Shown piece after piece: positions 17,281-25,636 of a DNA stretch of 64,000 nucleotides. The position numbers and the translations under genes are program-made. Source of the DNA: Candidatus Enterococcus testudinis (GTDB taxonomy: Bacteria; Bacillota; Bacilli; Lactobacillales; Enterococcaceae). How positions within the stretch are numbered: the first letter of the stretch is position 1; every line of letters starts with the position of its first letter. Location: positions 1,272,770 to 1,336,769 of the forward strand of contig NZ_NGKU01000001.1 in assembly GCF_002140915.1 (NCBI RefSeq), in the 5' to 3' direction. The notes below the pieces were generated by a model. That model was not told the origin of the DNA and searched no databases. It saw only the letters and a program-made list of their open reading frames with translations.

Positions 17281-18186
17281 ATGACAACTCACAAATCAGG
17301 CTTTATTGCGATCGTTGGTCGACCAAATGTCGGCAAATCTACACTATTGAATCGCGTAGTAGGACAAAAAATTGCAATTATGAGCGACAAAGCACAAACC
17401 ACCAGAAACAAGATCCAAGGGGTCTACACAACAGACGAAGCCCAATTGATCTTTATTGATACGCCAGGCATTCATAAACCCAAACATCGCTTAGGCGACT
17501 TTATGGTGGAAACTGCCTATAGTGCCCTTAGAGAAGTTGATGTGACATTGTTTATGATCAGTGCCGACCAAAAACGGGGCAAAGGTGATGACTTTATTAT
17601 CGAACGTTTACGTCAAAACCAGACACCGGTTTTTCTTGTCATCAACAAGATCGATAAAGTGCATCCTGATCAATTATTGGCGATTATCGAAGACTACACG
17701 GCACAAATGGACTTTGCGGAAGTCGTGCCGATTTCTGCTACAGAAGGCAACAACTTCGAAAAATTGATGTCATTGTTGACGGATATCATGCCAGAAGGTC
17801 CGCAGTACTTCCCTGATGATCAAATCACAGATCACCCGGAATATTTTATCGTTTCGGAATTGGTTCGCGAAAAAGTCTTGTTGCTGACTAGGGATGAAGT
17901 ACCCCACTCTGTGGCGGTAGTCGTTGATTCCATGAAACGTGATGACAATGACAATGACAAAGTGCATATCCAAGCCACGATCGTGGTTGAACGAGACAGT
18001 CAAAAAGGGATCATCATTGGCAAGGGTGGCAAAATGCTGAAACAAATCGGCACGAAAGCCCGTTTAGACATCGAACATCTGCTTGATGATAAGGTCTATC
18101 TAGAATTATGGGTCAAAGTCCAAAAAGATTGGCGCGACAAACAAACCTTCTTGACGGATTATGGCTATCGTCAAGACGAATATTAA
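17281..18186 (+). CDS. era: GTPase Era
   Basis: A 301-residue GTPase that binds the 3' end of 16S rRNA during 30S assembly. G1 is [10 protein letters not shown]3 is DTPG, G4 is NKID, and the C-terminal KH domain carries [18 protein letters not shown] upstream of the ATG. Last gene of the phoH-era run before a terminator. Confidence 0.96.
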   Translation: MTTHKSGFIAIVGRPNVGKSTLLNRVVGQKIAIMSDKAQTTRNKIQGVYTTDEAQLIFIDTPGIHKPKHRLGDFMVETAYSALREVDVTLFMISADQKRGKGDDFIIERLRQNQTPVFLVINKIDKVHPDQLLAIIEDYTAQMDFAEVVPISATEGNNFEKLMSLLTDIMPEGPQYFPDDQITDHPEYFIVSELVREKVLLLTRDEVPHSVAVVVDSMKRDDNDNDKVHIQATIVVERDSQKGIIIGKGGKMLKQIGTKARLDIEHLLDDKVYLELWVKVQKDWRDKQTFLTDYGYRQDEY

Positions 18187-18231
18187 GTCGATCAATCAGC
18201 GTCAACTTGATAGGACAGAGGAAGAACAAAG

Positions 18232-18267
18232 AAACTGACCAGTGATGAACTGCGTCAGTTTTTTTGA
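18232..18267 (+). terminator. terminator after era
   Basis: AAACTGAC (18232-18239) / GTCAGTTT (18254-18261) followed by a T run. It separates the phoH-era transcript from relB-recO. Confidence 0.75.
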
Positions 18268-18301
18268 CCCTTTACGAATAAATATGTTATAAACTGCTTT
18301 G

Positions 18302-18334
18302 TGTACATCCGATGGATGTACAAAGTGGTATAAT
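18302..18334 (+). promoter_or_regulatory. relB promoter with palindromic operator
   Basis: Perfect inverted repeat with 9-base arms TGTACATCC (18302-18310) and GGATGTACA (18314-18322) around GAT. A TATAAT follows at 18329-18334; the repeat occupies the -35 region. This is the expected layout for autorepression by a RelB/DinJ ribbon-helix-helix antitoxin, which is encoded 25 bases downstream. Confidence 0.6.
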
Positions 18335-18358
18335 AAATAGATGAAAGGGAGTGAGAAG

Positions 18359-18586
18359 ATGTCAAGACTCAGTATTCGAATCGACGATGATTTGAAAGAA
18401 CAAGCGAAAGAATTATACGCAGAGCTAGGCATGGACTTGACGACTGCCGTTACCGTATTTTTGAAGCAAAGTGTGAGAGAACGTAAATTGCCGTTTCAGC
18501 CAGGAGCTGAAACATTAGATGATGTAGTGGCTCGATATGAAGCTGAACATGGAATTGTCACGAAAGCAGATTCTATCGAAGAATGA
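18359..18586 (+). CDS. RelB/DinJ-family antitoxin, orphaned
   Basis: A 75-residue protein. The N-terminal ribbon-helix-helix (SRLSIRIDDDLKEQAKELY, then LGMDLTTAVTVFLKQ) is typical of RelB/DinJ antitoxins. The acidic C-terminal tail would wrap the toxin. The ATG at 18359 follows AGGGAG. The toxin gene behind it is truncated to 23 codons, so the protein can only act as a DNA-binding regulator or neutralise toxins from elsewhere. Confidence 0.87.
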   Translation: MSRLSIRIDDDLKEQAKELYAELGMDLTTAVTVFLKQSVRERKLPFQPGAETLDDVVARYEAEHGIVTKADSIEE

Positions 18587-18599
18587 ATGGAACAGTCGC

Positions 18600-18671
18600 A
18601 TGCTGACGATTGAGTATACGCCAAGTTTTAGACGTGATTTTAAGAAAATGATTATAGATGCATATCATTAA
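18600..18671 (+). pseudogene. YafQ/RelE-type toxin remnant (N-terminal 20 residues)
   Basis: A 23-codon frame starting at the ATG at 18600, 13 bases after relB. It opens MLTIEYTPSFRRDFKKM, which matches the N-terminus of YafQ/RelE toxins (short strand, then a basic FKRDFKK helix), then breaks into unrelated residues and stops 14 bases before recO. The catalytic core and C-terminus are gone, so no RNase activity is possible. The junction looks like a simple deletion reaching the recO leader. Confidence 0.7.
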
Positions 18672-18685
18672 AAGAAGGGATTAAC

Positions 18686-19459
18686 ATGAACCTAGCAGAA
18701 ACCAAAGGAATTCTCCTGTTTTCCCGTGACCATAAGGAAAAAGACAAATTGGTCAAAATTTTTACTGAATCAGCGGGGAAACAAATGTTTTACGTGAAAG
18801 GGGCGCATCGCAAAAACAACCCCTTGGCGCCGGCCTTGATTTCATATACGGAGGCCGTATATATCGGAACGATTCGCGGTGAGGGGTTGTCGTTTTTGAA
18901 CAATGCCAAGGATATTCATCCTTTCAGAAACATCCAAGCAGACATCTTTATTGCTGGCTATGCCTCTTATTTGCTGAGTTTGGCGGATGTCGCTATCGAA
19001 GATCGGGTGTATGATCCGCATCTGTATCAATTTTTGCATGAAGCGTTAACGTTATTGGACCAAGGCAATGATCCTGAGATCATTACCAATATCTTTGAAA
19101 TCCAATTGCTGCAGCGTTTTGGGGTGTCACCTAATTGGCATCACTGTGCTGTTTGTGGGAAGACGGAAGGGCGTTTCGATTATTCGTCAAAATATAATGG
19201 GGTGCTCTGTGAGCAGCACTGGTCACAAGATGATCGTCGCTACCATGCAGACCCGAAAGCCATTCATTTTGCACGATTGTTTGCCCAAATCTCTTATGAC
19301 CAAATTGCCTCGATCCAATTAAAGGCGGGTACCAAACAAGCGATACGTATATTTTTGGATGCACTATATGATGAATATGTTGGTATTCATTTAAAAAGTA
19401 AAAAGTTTATCGATCAAATGGGTGCCTGGCAAGATGTGTTAAAACCCAAAGATCAATGA
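18686..19459 (+). CDS. recO: DNA repair protein RecO
   Basis: A 257-residue recombination mediator that helps load RecA onto SSB-coated single strands with RecR. The N-terminal OB fold spans about 1-80 (TKGILLFSRDHKEKDKLV). A zinc-knuckle follows, with Cys pairs in HHCAVCGK and the later VLCEQHW. GAAGGGA precedes the ATG. Its stop overlaps the convergent araC-type gene by 7 bases. Confidence 0.93.
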   Translation: MNLAETKGILLFSRDHKEKDKLVKIFTESAGKQMFYVKGAHRKNNPLAPALISYTEAVYIGTIRGEGLSFLNNAKDIHPFRNIQADIFIAGYASYLLSLADVAIEDRVYDPHLYQFLHEALTLLDQGNDPEIITNIFEIQLLQRFGVSPNWHHCAVCGKTEGRFDYSSKYNGVLCEQHWSQDDRRYHADPKAIHFARLFAQISYDQIASIQLKAGTKQAIRIFLDALYDEYVGIHLKSKKFIDQMGAWQDVLKPKDQ

Positions 19460-20262
19460 TAGAGTCGGCGAAACTTCATTGGAGTGATGCCGACTTTTTT
19501 TTTGAATAATGCGGTAAAATGACTGGCATCTTGAAAGCCAGCAGCAAATGCCACTTGTTGGATTGGCAAATGTTTCTGAGCGACGAGATATTCTTTGGCA
19601 CGATTGATGCGGTAATTCAGCAAATATTGCGATGTGGATTGACCCAGAAAGCGATTGAACAAGCGGGCAAGATATTGGGGGGAAACATACATCATCCCTG
19701 CCAACTGCTTGACCGTCAGATTCTGATCATAGTTCGTTTCGATTTCTTTTATCACAGGAGCCAGTATTTGTTGATAAAGAGGATGCTGTTCGGTCAAGAT
19801 CCCTTGTTTTTCTTGCATGAGTGACAGCAAAAAATGATAGCAATGGCTAGATGTGCGCAATGGATCAGAACTGCCTTGCTGATCAGCAGCAATCAAGGTA
19901 TCGATCCAATCACTGGACATCAAATGCTGTTTGTTTTCAATTAGCACATATCCTTCTTGGCTAAAGGACTGCAGCAGGTCACTTGCTAGAGAACCGTAAA
20001 ACGTCGCGAATGAAGTTTCCCACTGATGATACATCGGTGCATAGCTGTGGGGGGTGAAAGGGAAAATCAAGATACCTGCGCCTTCAGGCAACATGAATGT
20101 CTGGTCACCGATCTGGATCTTTCCTTGTCCTTGATTGCTCTGCAGCCAATGATAGTAAGGATAGCCTTGGGGTCTATGCACGGTGTCTTGGTTCCAATGA
20201 TTGCCAATACTCTCAATGTTGAGGGGCAGATGGTGTCCAGATGGATAAAAGTAGATTGGCAT
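19453..20262 (-). CDS. AraC-family transcriptional regulator
   Basis: A 269-residue regulator. An N-terminal cupin-like sugar-sensing domain (about 1-150) is followed by two helix-turn-helix motifs: LTVKQLAGMMYVSPQYLARLF and LPIQQVAFAAGFQDASHFTALF, ending in the family GITPMKFRR tail. GGAGG precedes the ATG on the minus strand. It is divergent from two beta-galactosidase genes, so it most likely activates them in response to a galactoside. There is no terminator between it and recO; the two genes overlap tail to tail. Confidence 0.9.
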   Translation of the reverse strand: MPIYFYPSGHHLPLNIESIGNHWNQDTVHRPQGYPYYHWLQSNQGQGKIQIGDQTFMLPEGAGILIFPFTPHSYAPMYHQWETSFATFYGSLASDLLQSFSQEGYVLIENKQHLMSSDWIDTLIAADQQGSSDPLRTSSHCYHFLLSLMQEKQGILTEQHPLYQQILAPVIKEIETNYDQNLTVKQLAGMMYVSPQYLARLFNRFLGQSTSQYLLNYRINRAKEYLVAQKHLPIQQVAFAAGFQDASHFTALFKKKVGITPMKFRRLYH

Positions 20263-20323
20263 AAGCGCCTCCTTGTTTCGAATAATAATAAAATACTGTT
20301 ATAAGTCTTATATTACACAAAAA

Positions 20324-20337
20324 TGTAAAGCCTTACA
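20324..20337 (+). promoter_or_regulatory. palindrome in the araC/beta-galactosidase intergenic region
   Basis: TGTAA-AGCC-TTACA, a perfect 5-4-5 inverted repeat 40 bases before the GH42 start. It resembles a catabolite (cre) site in its arms but has GC instead of CG at the centre, so I cannot tell whether CcpA or the AraC-type protein binds. Confidence 0.35.
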
Positions 20338-20377
20338 ATGGGAACAAGTAATCATTTTAAAGGAGGCAATACAACAA

Positions 20378-22390
20378 ATGAAACCTGTATTCAACAGAAT
20401 CTTATTTGGCGGTGACTACAATCCGAATCAATGGCCACAAGATATTTGGCAAGAGGATATGCAGATGTTTAAGAAGGCCAATATCAACAGCGCAACGATC
20501 AACGTGTTTTCTTGGGCACAGATCCAACCTTCTGAACATGTCTATGATTTTTCTGAGCTCGATCAGATCGTTGAGATGCTTAGCAAGGAAGACAAAGACA
20601 TTGTGTTGGCTACAGCCACCGGTGCGCTGCCAGCATGGATGTTCAAAAAATACCCTGAAGTTGGTCGGACGGATTATCAAGGACGACATCATAAATTTGG
20701 TCAAAGACATAACGCGTGTCCCAATAGTTTGGTCTATCAAAAATATGCGGCTGCGATTGCCGGCAAACTGGCTGAGCGCTATGGTGACAACCCCCATGTG
20801 ACGTGTTGGCATATCAACAATGAATACCAAGGGGATTGTTATTGCGAGCAATGCGAAAAAGCCTTTCGGGTGTGGCTGAAAGATAAATACCAGACGATCG
20901 ATGCTTTAAATAAAGCTTGGAATATGTCCTTCTGGGGCCATACTGTCTATGAGTGGGATGAAATTGTCTTGCCAAATGCGTTATCCGAAGGGATTAGCCA
21001 TGACAAAACGGCTTTTGCTGGCATATCGATCGATTATCGCCGTTTTAGTTCCGATAGTCTGTTAGAAAACTTTAAAATGGAAAGAGATGCGATTCGAAGA
21101 TTTGATCCCACAACACCAGTGACCACCAATTTGATGGGGACTTTCAAAGGATTGGATTACTTCAAGTGGGCCAAGGAAATGGATATTGTTTCTTGGGATA
21201 ATTATCCTGCGTATAACACTCCTTGGAGCTTGGTATCTATGACCCATGATTTGATGCGGGGACTAAAGCAGCAACCTTTTATGCTGATGGAGCAGACACC
21301 TTCGCAACAAAATTGGCAACCATATAATTCTTTGAAAAAGCCCGGGCAGATGCGGGCGCAAAGCTATCAAACGATCGCCCACGGTGCAGATACGATCCAG
21401 TTTTTCCAATTACGTCGTTCGATTGGCGCCTGTGAAAAGTTCCATGGTGCAGTCATTGAACATGTTGGCCATGAAGAGACACGGGTTTTTCGTGAGACAG
21501 CTGACTTGGGCAAGGAATTGACGCAATTGTGGGAAATCATGGGTACAGGCAATCATGGCAAAACAGCGATCATTTTTGACTGGGATAATTACTGGGCCTT
21601 GGAATATACCAGCGGACCGACGATCGATTTGACTTATGTGGATCAGATCCACCAATATTACCGCTATTTCTATGACCAGAATATTCCTGTGGATATGGTG
21701 TCAGTGACGGCAGATCTGACAGATTATGACTTAGTGATTGCACCTGTATTGTATATGGTCAAAGAAGGTGTCGCAGAGCAGTTGACGGACTTTGTTGAAA
21801 CGGGCGGTACCTTGGTCACTACTTATATGAGCGGCATTGTGGATCAATCTGACAATGTCCACTTAGGCGGCTATCCTGGTCCATTGCGGCAACTAGCTGG
21901 TATCTGGGTGGAAGAAATAGATGCGCTGGCACCAGAGCAAACCAATCAAGTCCAAATCAATGAACGCCTAAAGGGCAGCAGTCGCTTAGTCAGTGATTTG
22001 ATTCATCTAGAAGGCGCTGAAGCACTGGCTGTTTATACAAGCAATTTTTATGCGGGGATGCCTGCTGTCACCAAACATACCTATGGGAAAGGCACAGTCT
22101 TTTATTTCGGGACGCAGTTGGATCAGGATGCTTTCGACCTTCTGATGACAGCGGTCAAAGAAACGGCCGCGATCGAACCAATCATCGCAGCGCAAACAGC
22201 AATCGAGATCACTCGCCGTCAAAGCGAAAGTCATGACTATTATTTCTTGATCAACTTTGAAGCAGAGGCACAACCTTTACCGGCTTATTTTGTTGGCAAA
22301 ACAGATCTATTGTCTGGGGCGATCCTCGAAAAAAACCAAACATTATCGCAATATACCACGTATATCATTAAAGAGGAGCGACACAAATGA
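20378..22390 (+). CDS. beta-galactosidase, glycoside hydrolase family 42
   Basis: A 670-residue retaining glycosidase hydrolysing terminal beta-galactosides. The TIM barrel carries the acid/base Glu in HINNEYQGD and the nucleophile Glu in MLMEQTPSQQNW. The Cys cluster CYCEQC is the zinc-binding set typical of GH42. A trimerisation domain follows at about 390-600. The ATG at 20378 follows AAAGGAGG; the frame is open 35 codons upstream, but that part has no ribosome site. No signal peptide, so the enzyme is intracellular. Translationally coupled to the GH35 gene (ATGA). Confidence 0.92.
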   Translation: MKPVFNRILFGGDYNPNQWPQDIWQEDMQMFKKANINSATINVFSWAQIQPSEHVYDFSELDQIVEMLSKEDKDIVLATATGALPAWMFKKYPEVGRTDYQGRHHKFGQRHNACPNSLVYQKYAAAIAGKLAERYGDNPHVTCWHINNEYQGDCYCEQCEKAFRVWLKDKYQTIDALNKAWNMSFWGHTVYEWDEIVLPNALSEGISHDKTAFAGISIDYRRFSSDSLLENFKMERDAIRRFDPTTPVTTNLMGTFKGLDYFKWAKEMDIVSWDNYPAYNTPWSLVSMTHDLMRGLKQQPFMLMEQTPSQQNWQPYNSLKKPGQMRAQSYQTIAHGADTIQFFQLRRSIGACEKFHGAVIEHVGHEETRVFRETADLGKELTQLWEIMGTGNHGKTAIIFDWDNYWALEYTSGPTIDLTYVDQIHQYYRYFYDQNIPVDMVSVTADLTDYDLVIAPVLYMVKEGVAEQLTDFVETGGTLVTTYMSGIVDQSDNVHLGGYPGPLRQLAGIWVEEIDALAPEQTNQVQINERLKGSSRLVSDLIHLEGAEALAVYTSNFYAGMPAVTKHTYGKGTVFYFGTQLDQDAFDLLMTAVKETAAIEPIIAAQTAIEITRRQSESHDYYFLINFEAEAQPLPAYFVGKTDLLSGAILEKNQTLSQYTTYIIKEERHK

Positions 22391-24153
22391 CGACTTTTTC
22401 AATTACCGATGATTTCTATCTGGATGAAGCACCCTTCAAATTCATTTCCGGATCGATCCACTATTTTCGGGTAGTACCTGAGTATTGGCGGGATCGTTTA
22501 GAAAAACTGCGGTTAATGGGCTGCAATACAGTCGAGACCTATGTGCCTTGGAATATGCATGAACCGCAGGAAGGAACATACTGTTTTGACGGTGGGTTAG
22601 ATCTGCGCCGCTTTATTCAGACTGCGCAAGAAGTCGGCTTATATGTAATCTTGCGCCCAGCACCATATATCTGCGCAGAGTGGGAGTTTGGCGGGTTGCC
22701 ATACTGGCTGTTGCAAGATCCGCAGATGAAGTTACGCTTTGATTACCCACCGTTTATGGAGAAGATCGATCGTTATTTCAGTCACTTATTTCTGCAAGTC
22801 AATGATCTGCAATACACGCAAGGCGGACCGATTTTAATGATGCAAGTCGAGAATGAATATGGCGGATATGCCAACGACAAAGACTATCTCAGAAAAATGA
22901 CTGCTGCGATGCGGACTGCCGGTGTAAAAACCCCGTTGGTTACTTCAGATGGGCCTTGGCACGATATGCTGGAAAATGGCAGTATCCAAGATCTCGCGTT
23001 GGCAACGATTAATTGCGGGTCAAACATCAATGGGCATTTTGAACGGTTGAAAGCATTTCATGGCGTGAAAAAACCGTTGATGGTCATGGAATTTTGGATT
23101 GGTTGGTTCGATGCGTGGGGAGATGACCATCATCACACCACTTCGACAACAGATGCGGTCAAAGAGCTAACAGATTGCTTGGCACAAGGGTCAGTCAACA
23201 TCTATATGTTCCATGGTGGCACCAATTTCGGCTTTATGAATGGCGCCAATTACTATGAACGACTGGCACCGGATGTCACCAGTTATGATTATGATGCTTT
23301 ATTGACTGAATGGGGGGAACCAACCGAAAAATATCAGGCTTTCCGTGATGTAATCGGTCAGATCGTACCGCTGCCCGATTTTCCTTTAAGTACAACCATC
23401 AAACGAAAAGGATACGGCACTGTGACAGTACAAGATCGCGTCTCTTTGTTTGCAACGATCGATACGATCAGCCAACCGATCGCAAGCAACTATCCATTAT
23501 CTATGGAGCAAGTCAATCAAGCTACGGGTTATATTTATTACCACTCGGCGATTGGACCTGCTCGCAAGATCGAAGATTATCGCTTGATCCATTGCATGGA
23601 TCGTGCTCATACCTTTATCAATGACGAACTGATTCGAATCGATTACGATCATGACCTCGGCAAAACCAATCAAATCGATTTAACGGCAGCAGAGAACGAA
23701 TTAGGCATTCTAGTAGAAAATATGGGGCGGGTCAATTATTCGGTTCATATGAATCATCAATACAAGGGCATTAAAGACGGCGTGATCGTCAATGGTGCTT
23801 TCCAAAGTGAATGGATGATCTATCCTTTGCCAATGGACAATGTAGCTGACGTTGATTTTTCTGGTGACTGGCAGGCTGGTCAGCCGAGTTTTTCTCGTTT
23901 TGCGTTAACGATTGAAGAAACAGCAGATACTTTTATCGAATTACCCGGATGGGGAAAAGGGTTTGTCACTGTCAATGGGCACAACATCGGTCGTTTTTGG
24001 CAAGAAGGACCGCAAAAACGAGGCTATGTGCCAGCACCGTTCCTGAAAGAAGGAGCAAATGAAATCATTGTTTTTGAAAGTGATGGCATCGTAGGTGATA
24101 CGATCATTTTCCATGACCAAGCAGATTTAGGTCCAATTCAATCAAATCAATAA
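22387..24153 (+). CDS. beta-galactosidase, glycoside hydrolase family 35
   Basis: A 588-residue enzyme, a second beta-galactosidase of unrelated subfamily. The acid/base Glu lies in MMQVENEYGGYA and the nucleophile Glu in LMVMEFWIGWFDAWG. The N-terminal GSIHYFRVVPEYW and the YICAEWEFGGLP block are hallmarks of GH35. C-terminal beta-sandwich domains end in GWGKGFVTVNGHNIGRFW. No signal peptide. It shares a transcript with GH42. The pair probably handles different linkages (for example beta-1,4 against beta-1,3 galactosides) from one imported oligosaccharide; no transporter is encoded nearby. Confidence 0.92.
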   Translation: MTTFSITDDFYLDEAPFKFISGSIHYFRVVPEYWRDRLEKLRLMGCNTVETYVPWNMHEPQEGTYCFDGGLDLRRFIQTAQEVGLYVILRPAPYICAEWEFGGLPYWLLQDPQMKLRFDYPPFMEKIDRYFSHLFLQVNDLQYTQGGPILMMQVENEYGGYANDKDYLRKMTAAMRTAGVKTPLVTSDGPWHDMLENGSIQDLALATINCGSNINGHFERLKAFHGVKKPLMVMEFWIGWFDAWGDDHHHTTSTTDAVKELTDCLAQGSVNIYMFHGGTNFGFMNGANYYERLAPDVTSYDYDALLTEWGEPTEKYQAFRDVIGQIVPLPDFPLSTTIKRKGYGTVTVQDRVSLFATIDTISQPIASNYPLSMEQVNQATGYIYYHSAIGPARKIEDYRLIHCMDRAHTFINDELIRIDYDHDLGKTNQIDLTAAENELGILVENMGRVNYSVHMNHQYKGIKDGVIVNGAFQSEWMIYPLPMDNVADVDFSGDWQAGQPSFSRFALTIEETADTFIELPGWGKGFVTVNGHNIGRFWQEGPQKRGYVPAPFLKEGANEIIVFESDGIVGDTIIFHDQADLGPIQSNQ

Positions 24154-24168
24154 GAAACACATTTATCA

Positions 24169-24198
24169 TTGACAAATACCCCTGTTACCTACTATGAT
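24169..24198 (+). promoter_or_regulatory. promoter of the glyQS transcript
   Basis: Consensus TTGACA (24169-24174), 18-base spacer, TATGAT (24193-24198), just upstream of the T-box leader. Confidence 0.7.
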
Positions 24199-24199
24199 A

Positions 24200-24413
24200 A
24201 GGGTAATTGAATCAGTGCCATGATCGGAAAAAAAGAAATAAGACCCTTCCACTCAGCGAACTTGGAATAGTGAGAGCCAAGTAGGAACCTTATTTTCGCA
24301 GGCGTCCGTGAGCACAAGCAAATGAAGCTGCCGTGTGAACGGAAGTAGGGTGGAACCGCGAATGTTATCGTCCCTATATCTATACGAAACGTATAGGTAT
24401 AGGGACTTTTTTG
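24200..24413 (+). ncRNA. T-box leader riboswitch (glycyl-tRNA responsive) with terminator
   Basis: The conserved T-box AGGGTGGAACCGCG lies at 24347-24360. It is followed by a strong terminator, GTCCCTATATCTATAC (24370-24385) / GTATAGGTATAGGGAC (24391-24406), with T6. The region from about 24205 holds the extended stem I structures. Uncharged tRNA bound at the T-box forms the antiterminator and allows transcription. Glycine specificity is inferred from the downstream glyQS; I did not assign the specifier codon. Confidence 0.92.
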
Positions 24414-24466
24414 TTTATGTAAGGTCAATAAAGATGATTCAACAATCAAAGTGAAGGAGGCGTAGC

Positions 24467-24706
24467 ATGTTATTCGATATGACGATTCCCGTAAGTGCGT
24501 TTCAAGAAAAGCAACTAAAGGTCTTGGCAAGTATTCCTTTACAGGTGTTTATCAAAGAAGCGGACCAAGTGATCCATCAATTCACAACAGAGCCTGCACA
24601 GATGATCTATGATCTGGCAGATCACTTATTAGAAAACAGCGTAGTCGAAGTAAAATTGATTCCTGGCTCAGTGGTAGAATTTTATCCAGTTGTCAATGCC
24701 CTTTAA
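24467..24706 (+). CDS. unknown 79-residue protein in the glyQS T-box transcript
   Basis: I do not recognise this protein. It has a strong ribosome site (GAAGGAGG, 6 bases before the ATG at 24467) and its stop is 17 bases before the glyQ start codon, so it is almost certainly translated and controlled by the glycine T-box. It is soluble and slightly acidic, with a predicted strand-helix-strand character ([14 protein letters not shown], then [13 protein letters not shown], then [15 protein letters not shown]). No cysteine, signal peptide or membrane segment. Firmicutes glyQS operons usually start directly with glyQ. Confidence 0.75.
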   Translation: MLFDMTIPVSAFQEKQLKVLASIPLQVFIKEADQVIHQFTTEPAQMIYDLADHLLENSVVEVKLIPGSVVEFYPVVNAL

Positions 24707-24723
24707 AAGAGAGGAAGAAAATA

Positions 24724-25635
24724 ATGAGTAAATTAACGGTACAAGAGATGATTTTGACATTACAAAAATTTTGGTCAGACAACGGTTGTATGCTGATGCA
24801 AGCCTATGATACAGAAAAAGGGGCCGGCACCATGAGTCCCTATACCTTCTTAAGAGCGATTGGTCCTGAACCTTGGAATGCGGCTTATGTAGAACCTTCC
24901 CGTCGTCCGGCGGATGGACGTTACGGTGAAAATCCCAATCGGTTGTACCAACATCACCAATTCCAAGTAGTGATGAAACCTTCACCAGAGAACATTCAAG
25001 AGCTATACCTTGAAAGTTTACGTTTGTTAGGGATCGATCCATTGGCCCATGATATCCGCTTTGTTGAAGACAACTGGGAGAACCCATCAATGGGTTGTGC
25101 TGGTCTCGGCTGGGAAGTGTGGTTAGACGGTATGGAAATCACCCAATTCACTTACTTCCAACAAGTGGGAGGCTTGGCTTGTAAACCAGTTACATCAGAA
25201 ATCACTTATGGCTTGGAACGGTTGGCTTCTTATATCCAAGAAGTCGAAAGTGTCTATGACTTAGAATGGTCAGCTGGTGTTAAATACGGCGAAATTTTCC
25301 GTCAACCTGAGTTTGAGCACTCAAAATATTCTTTTGAAATCAGTGATCAAGATTTATTGCTCGGTAATTTTGATCGTTTTGAAAAAGAAGCAACCCGCTG
25401 TATTGATGCGCGTTTGGTGCATCCAGCCTATGATTATATTTTGAAATGCAGCCATACCTTCAACTTGTTGGATGCAAGAGGTGCGGTGTCGGTCACTGAA
25501 CGGGCTGGTTATCTTGCGCGTATCCGAAACATGGCCAGACAAGTTGCAAAATTGTTTGTGGCTGAACGAAAAAATCTCGGCTATCCATTATTGGATCCTG
25601 CAATTGCCCAAACATTGATTGAGGAGGAAAAATAA
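24724..25635 (+). CDS. glyQ: glycyl-tRNA synthetase alpha subunit
   Basis: A 303-residue catalytic subunit of the bacterial alpha2beta2 glycyl-tRNA synthetase. Hallmarks: [14 protein letters not shown] at the N-terminus, [12 protein letters not shown], and the long conserved [20 protein letters not shown] active-site block. GAGAGGAAG precedes the ATG. Followed immediately by glyS. Confidence 0.97.
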   Translation: MSKLTVQEMILTLQKFWSDNGCMLMQAYDTEKGAGTMSPYTFLRAIGPEPWNAAYVEPSRRPADGRYGENPNRLYQHHQFQVVMKPSPENIQELYLESLRLLGIDPLAHDIRFVEDNWENPSMGCAGLGWEVWLDGMEITQFTYFQQVGGLACKPVTSEITYGLERLASYIQEVESVYDLEWSAGVKYGEIFRQPEFEHSKYSFEISDQDLLLGNFDRFEKEATRCIDARLVHPAYDYILKCSHTFNLLDARGAVSVTERAGYLARIRNMARQVAKLFVAERKNLGYPLLDPAIAQTLIEEEK

Positions 25636-25636
25636 G

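Noticed and set aside
20273-20377. Upstream extension of the GH42 protein
   Set aside because: It has no ribosome site, crosses the promoter region and adds a non-family N-terminus; the ATG at 20378 has AAAGGAGG.
24200-24413. Possible tRNA-like gene
   Set aside because: The structured region contains the T-box consensus followed by a rho-independent terminator; no cloverleaf with the TTCGA loop is present.
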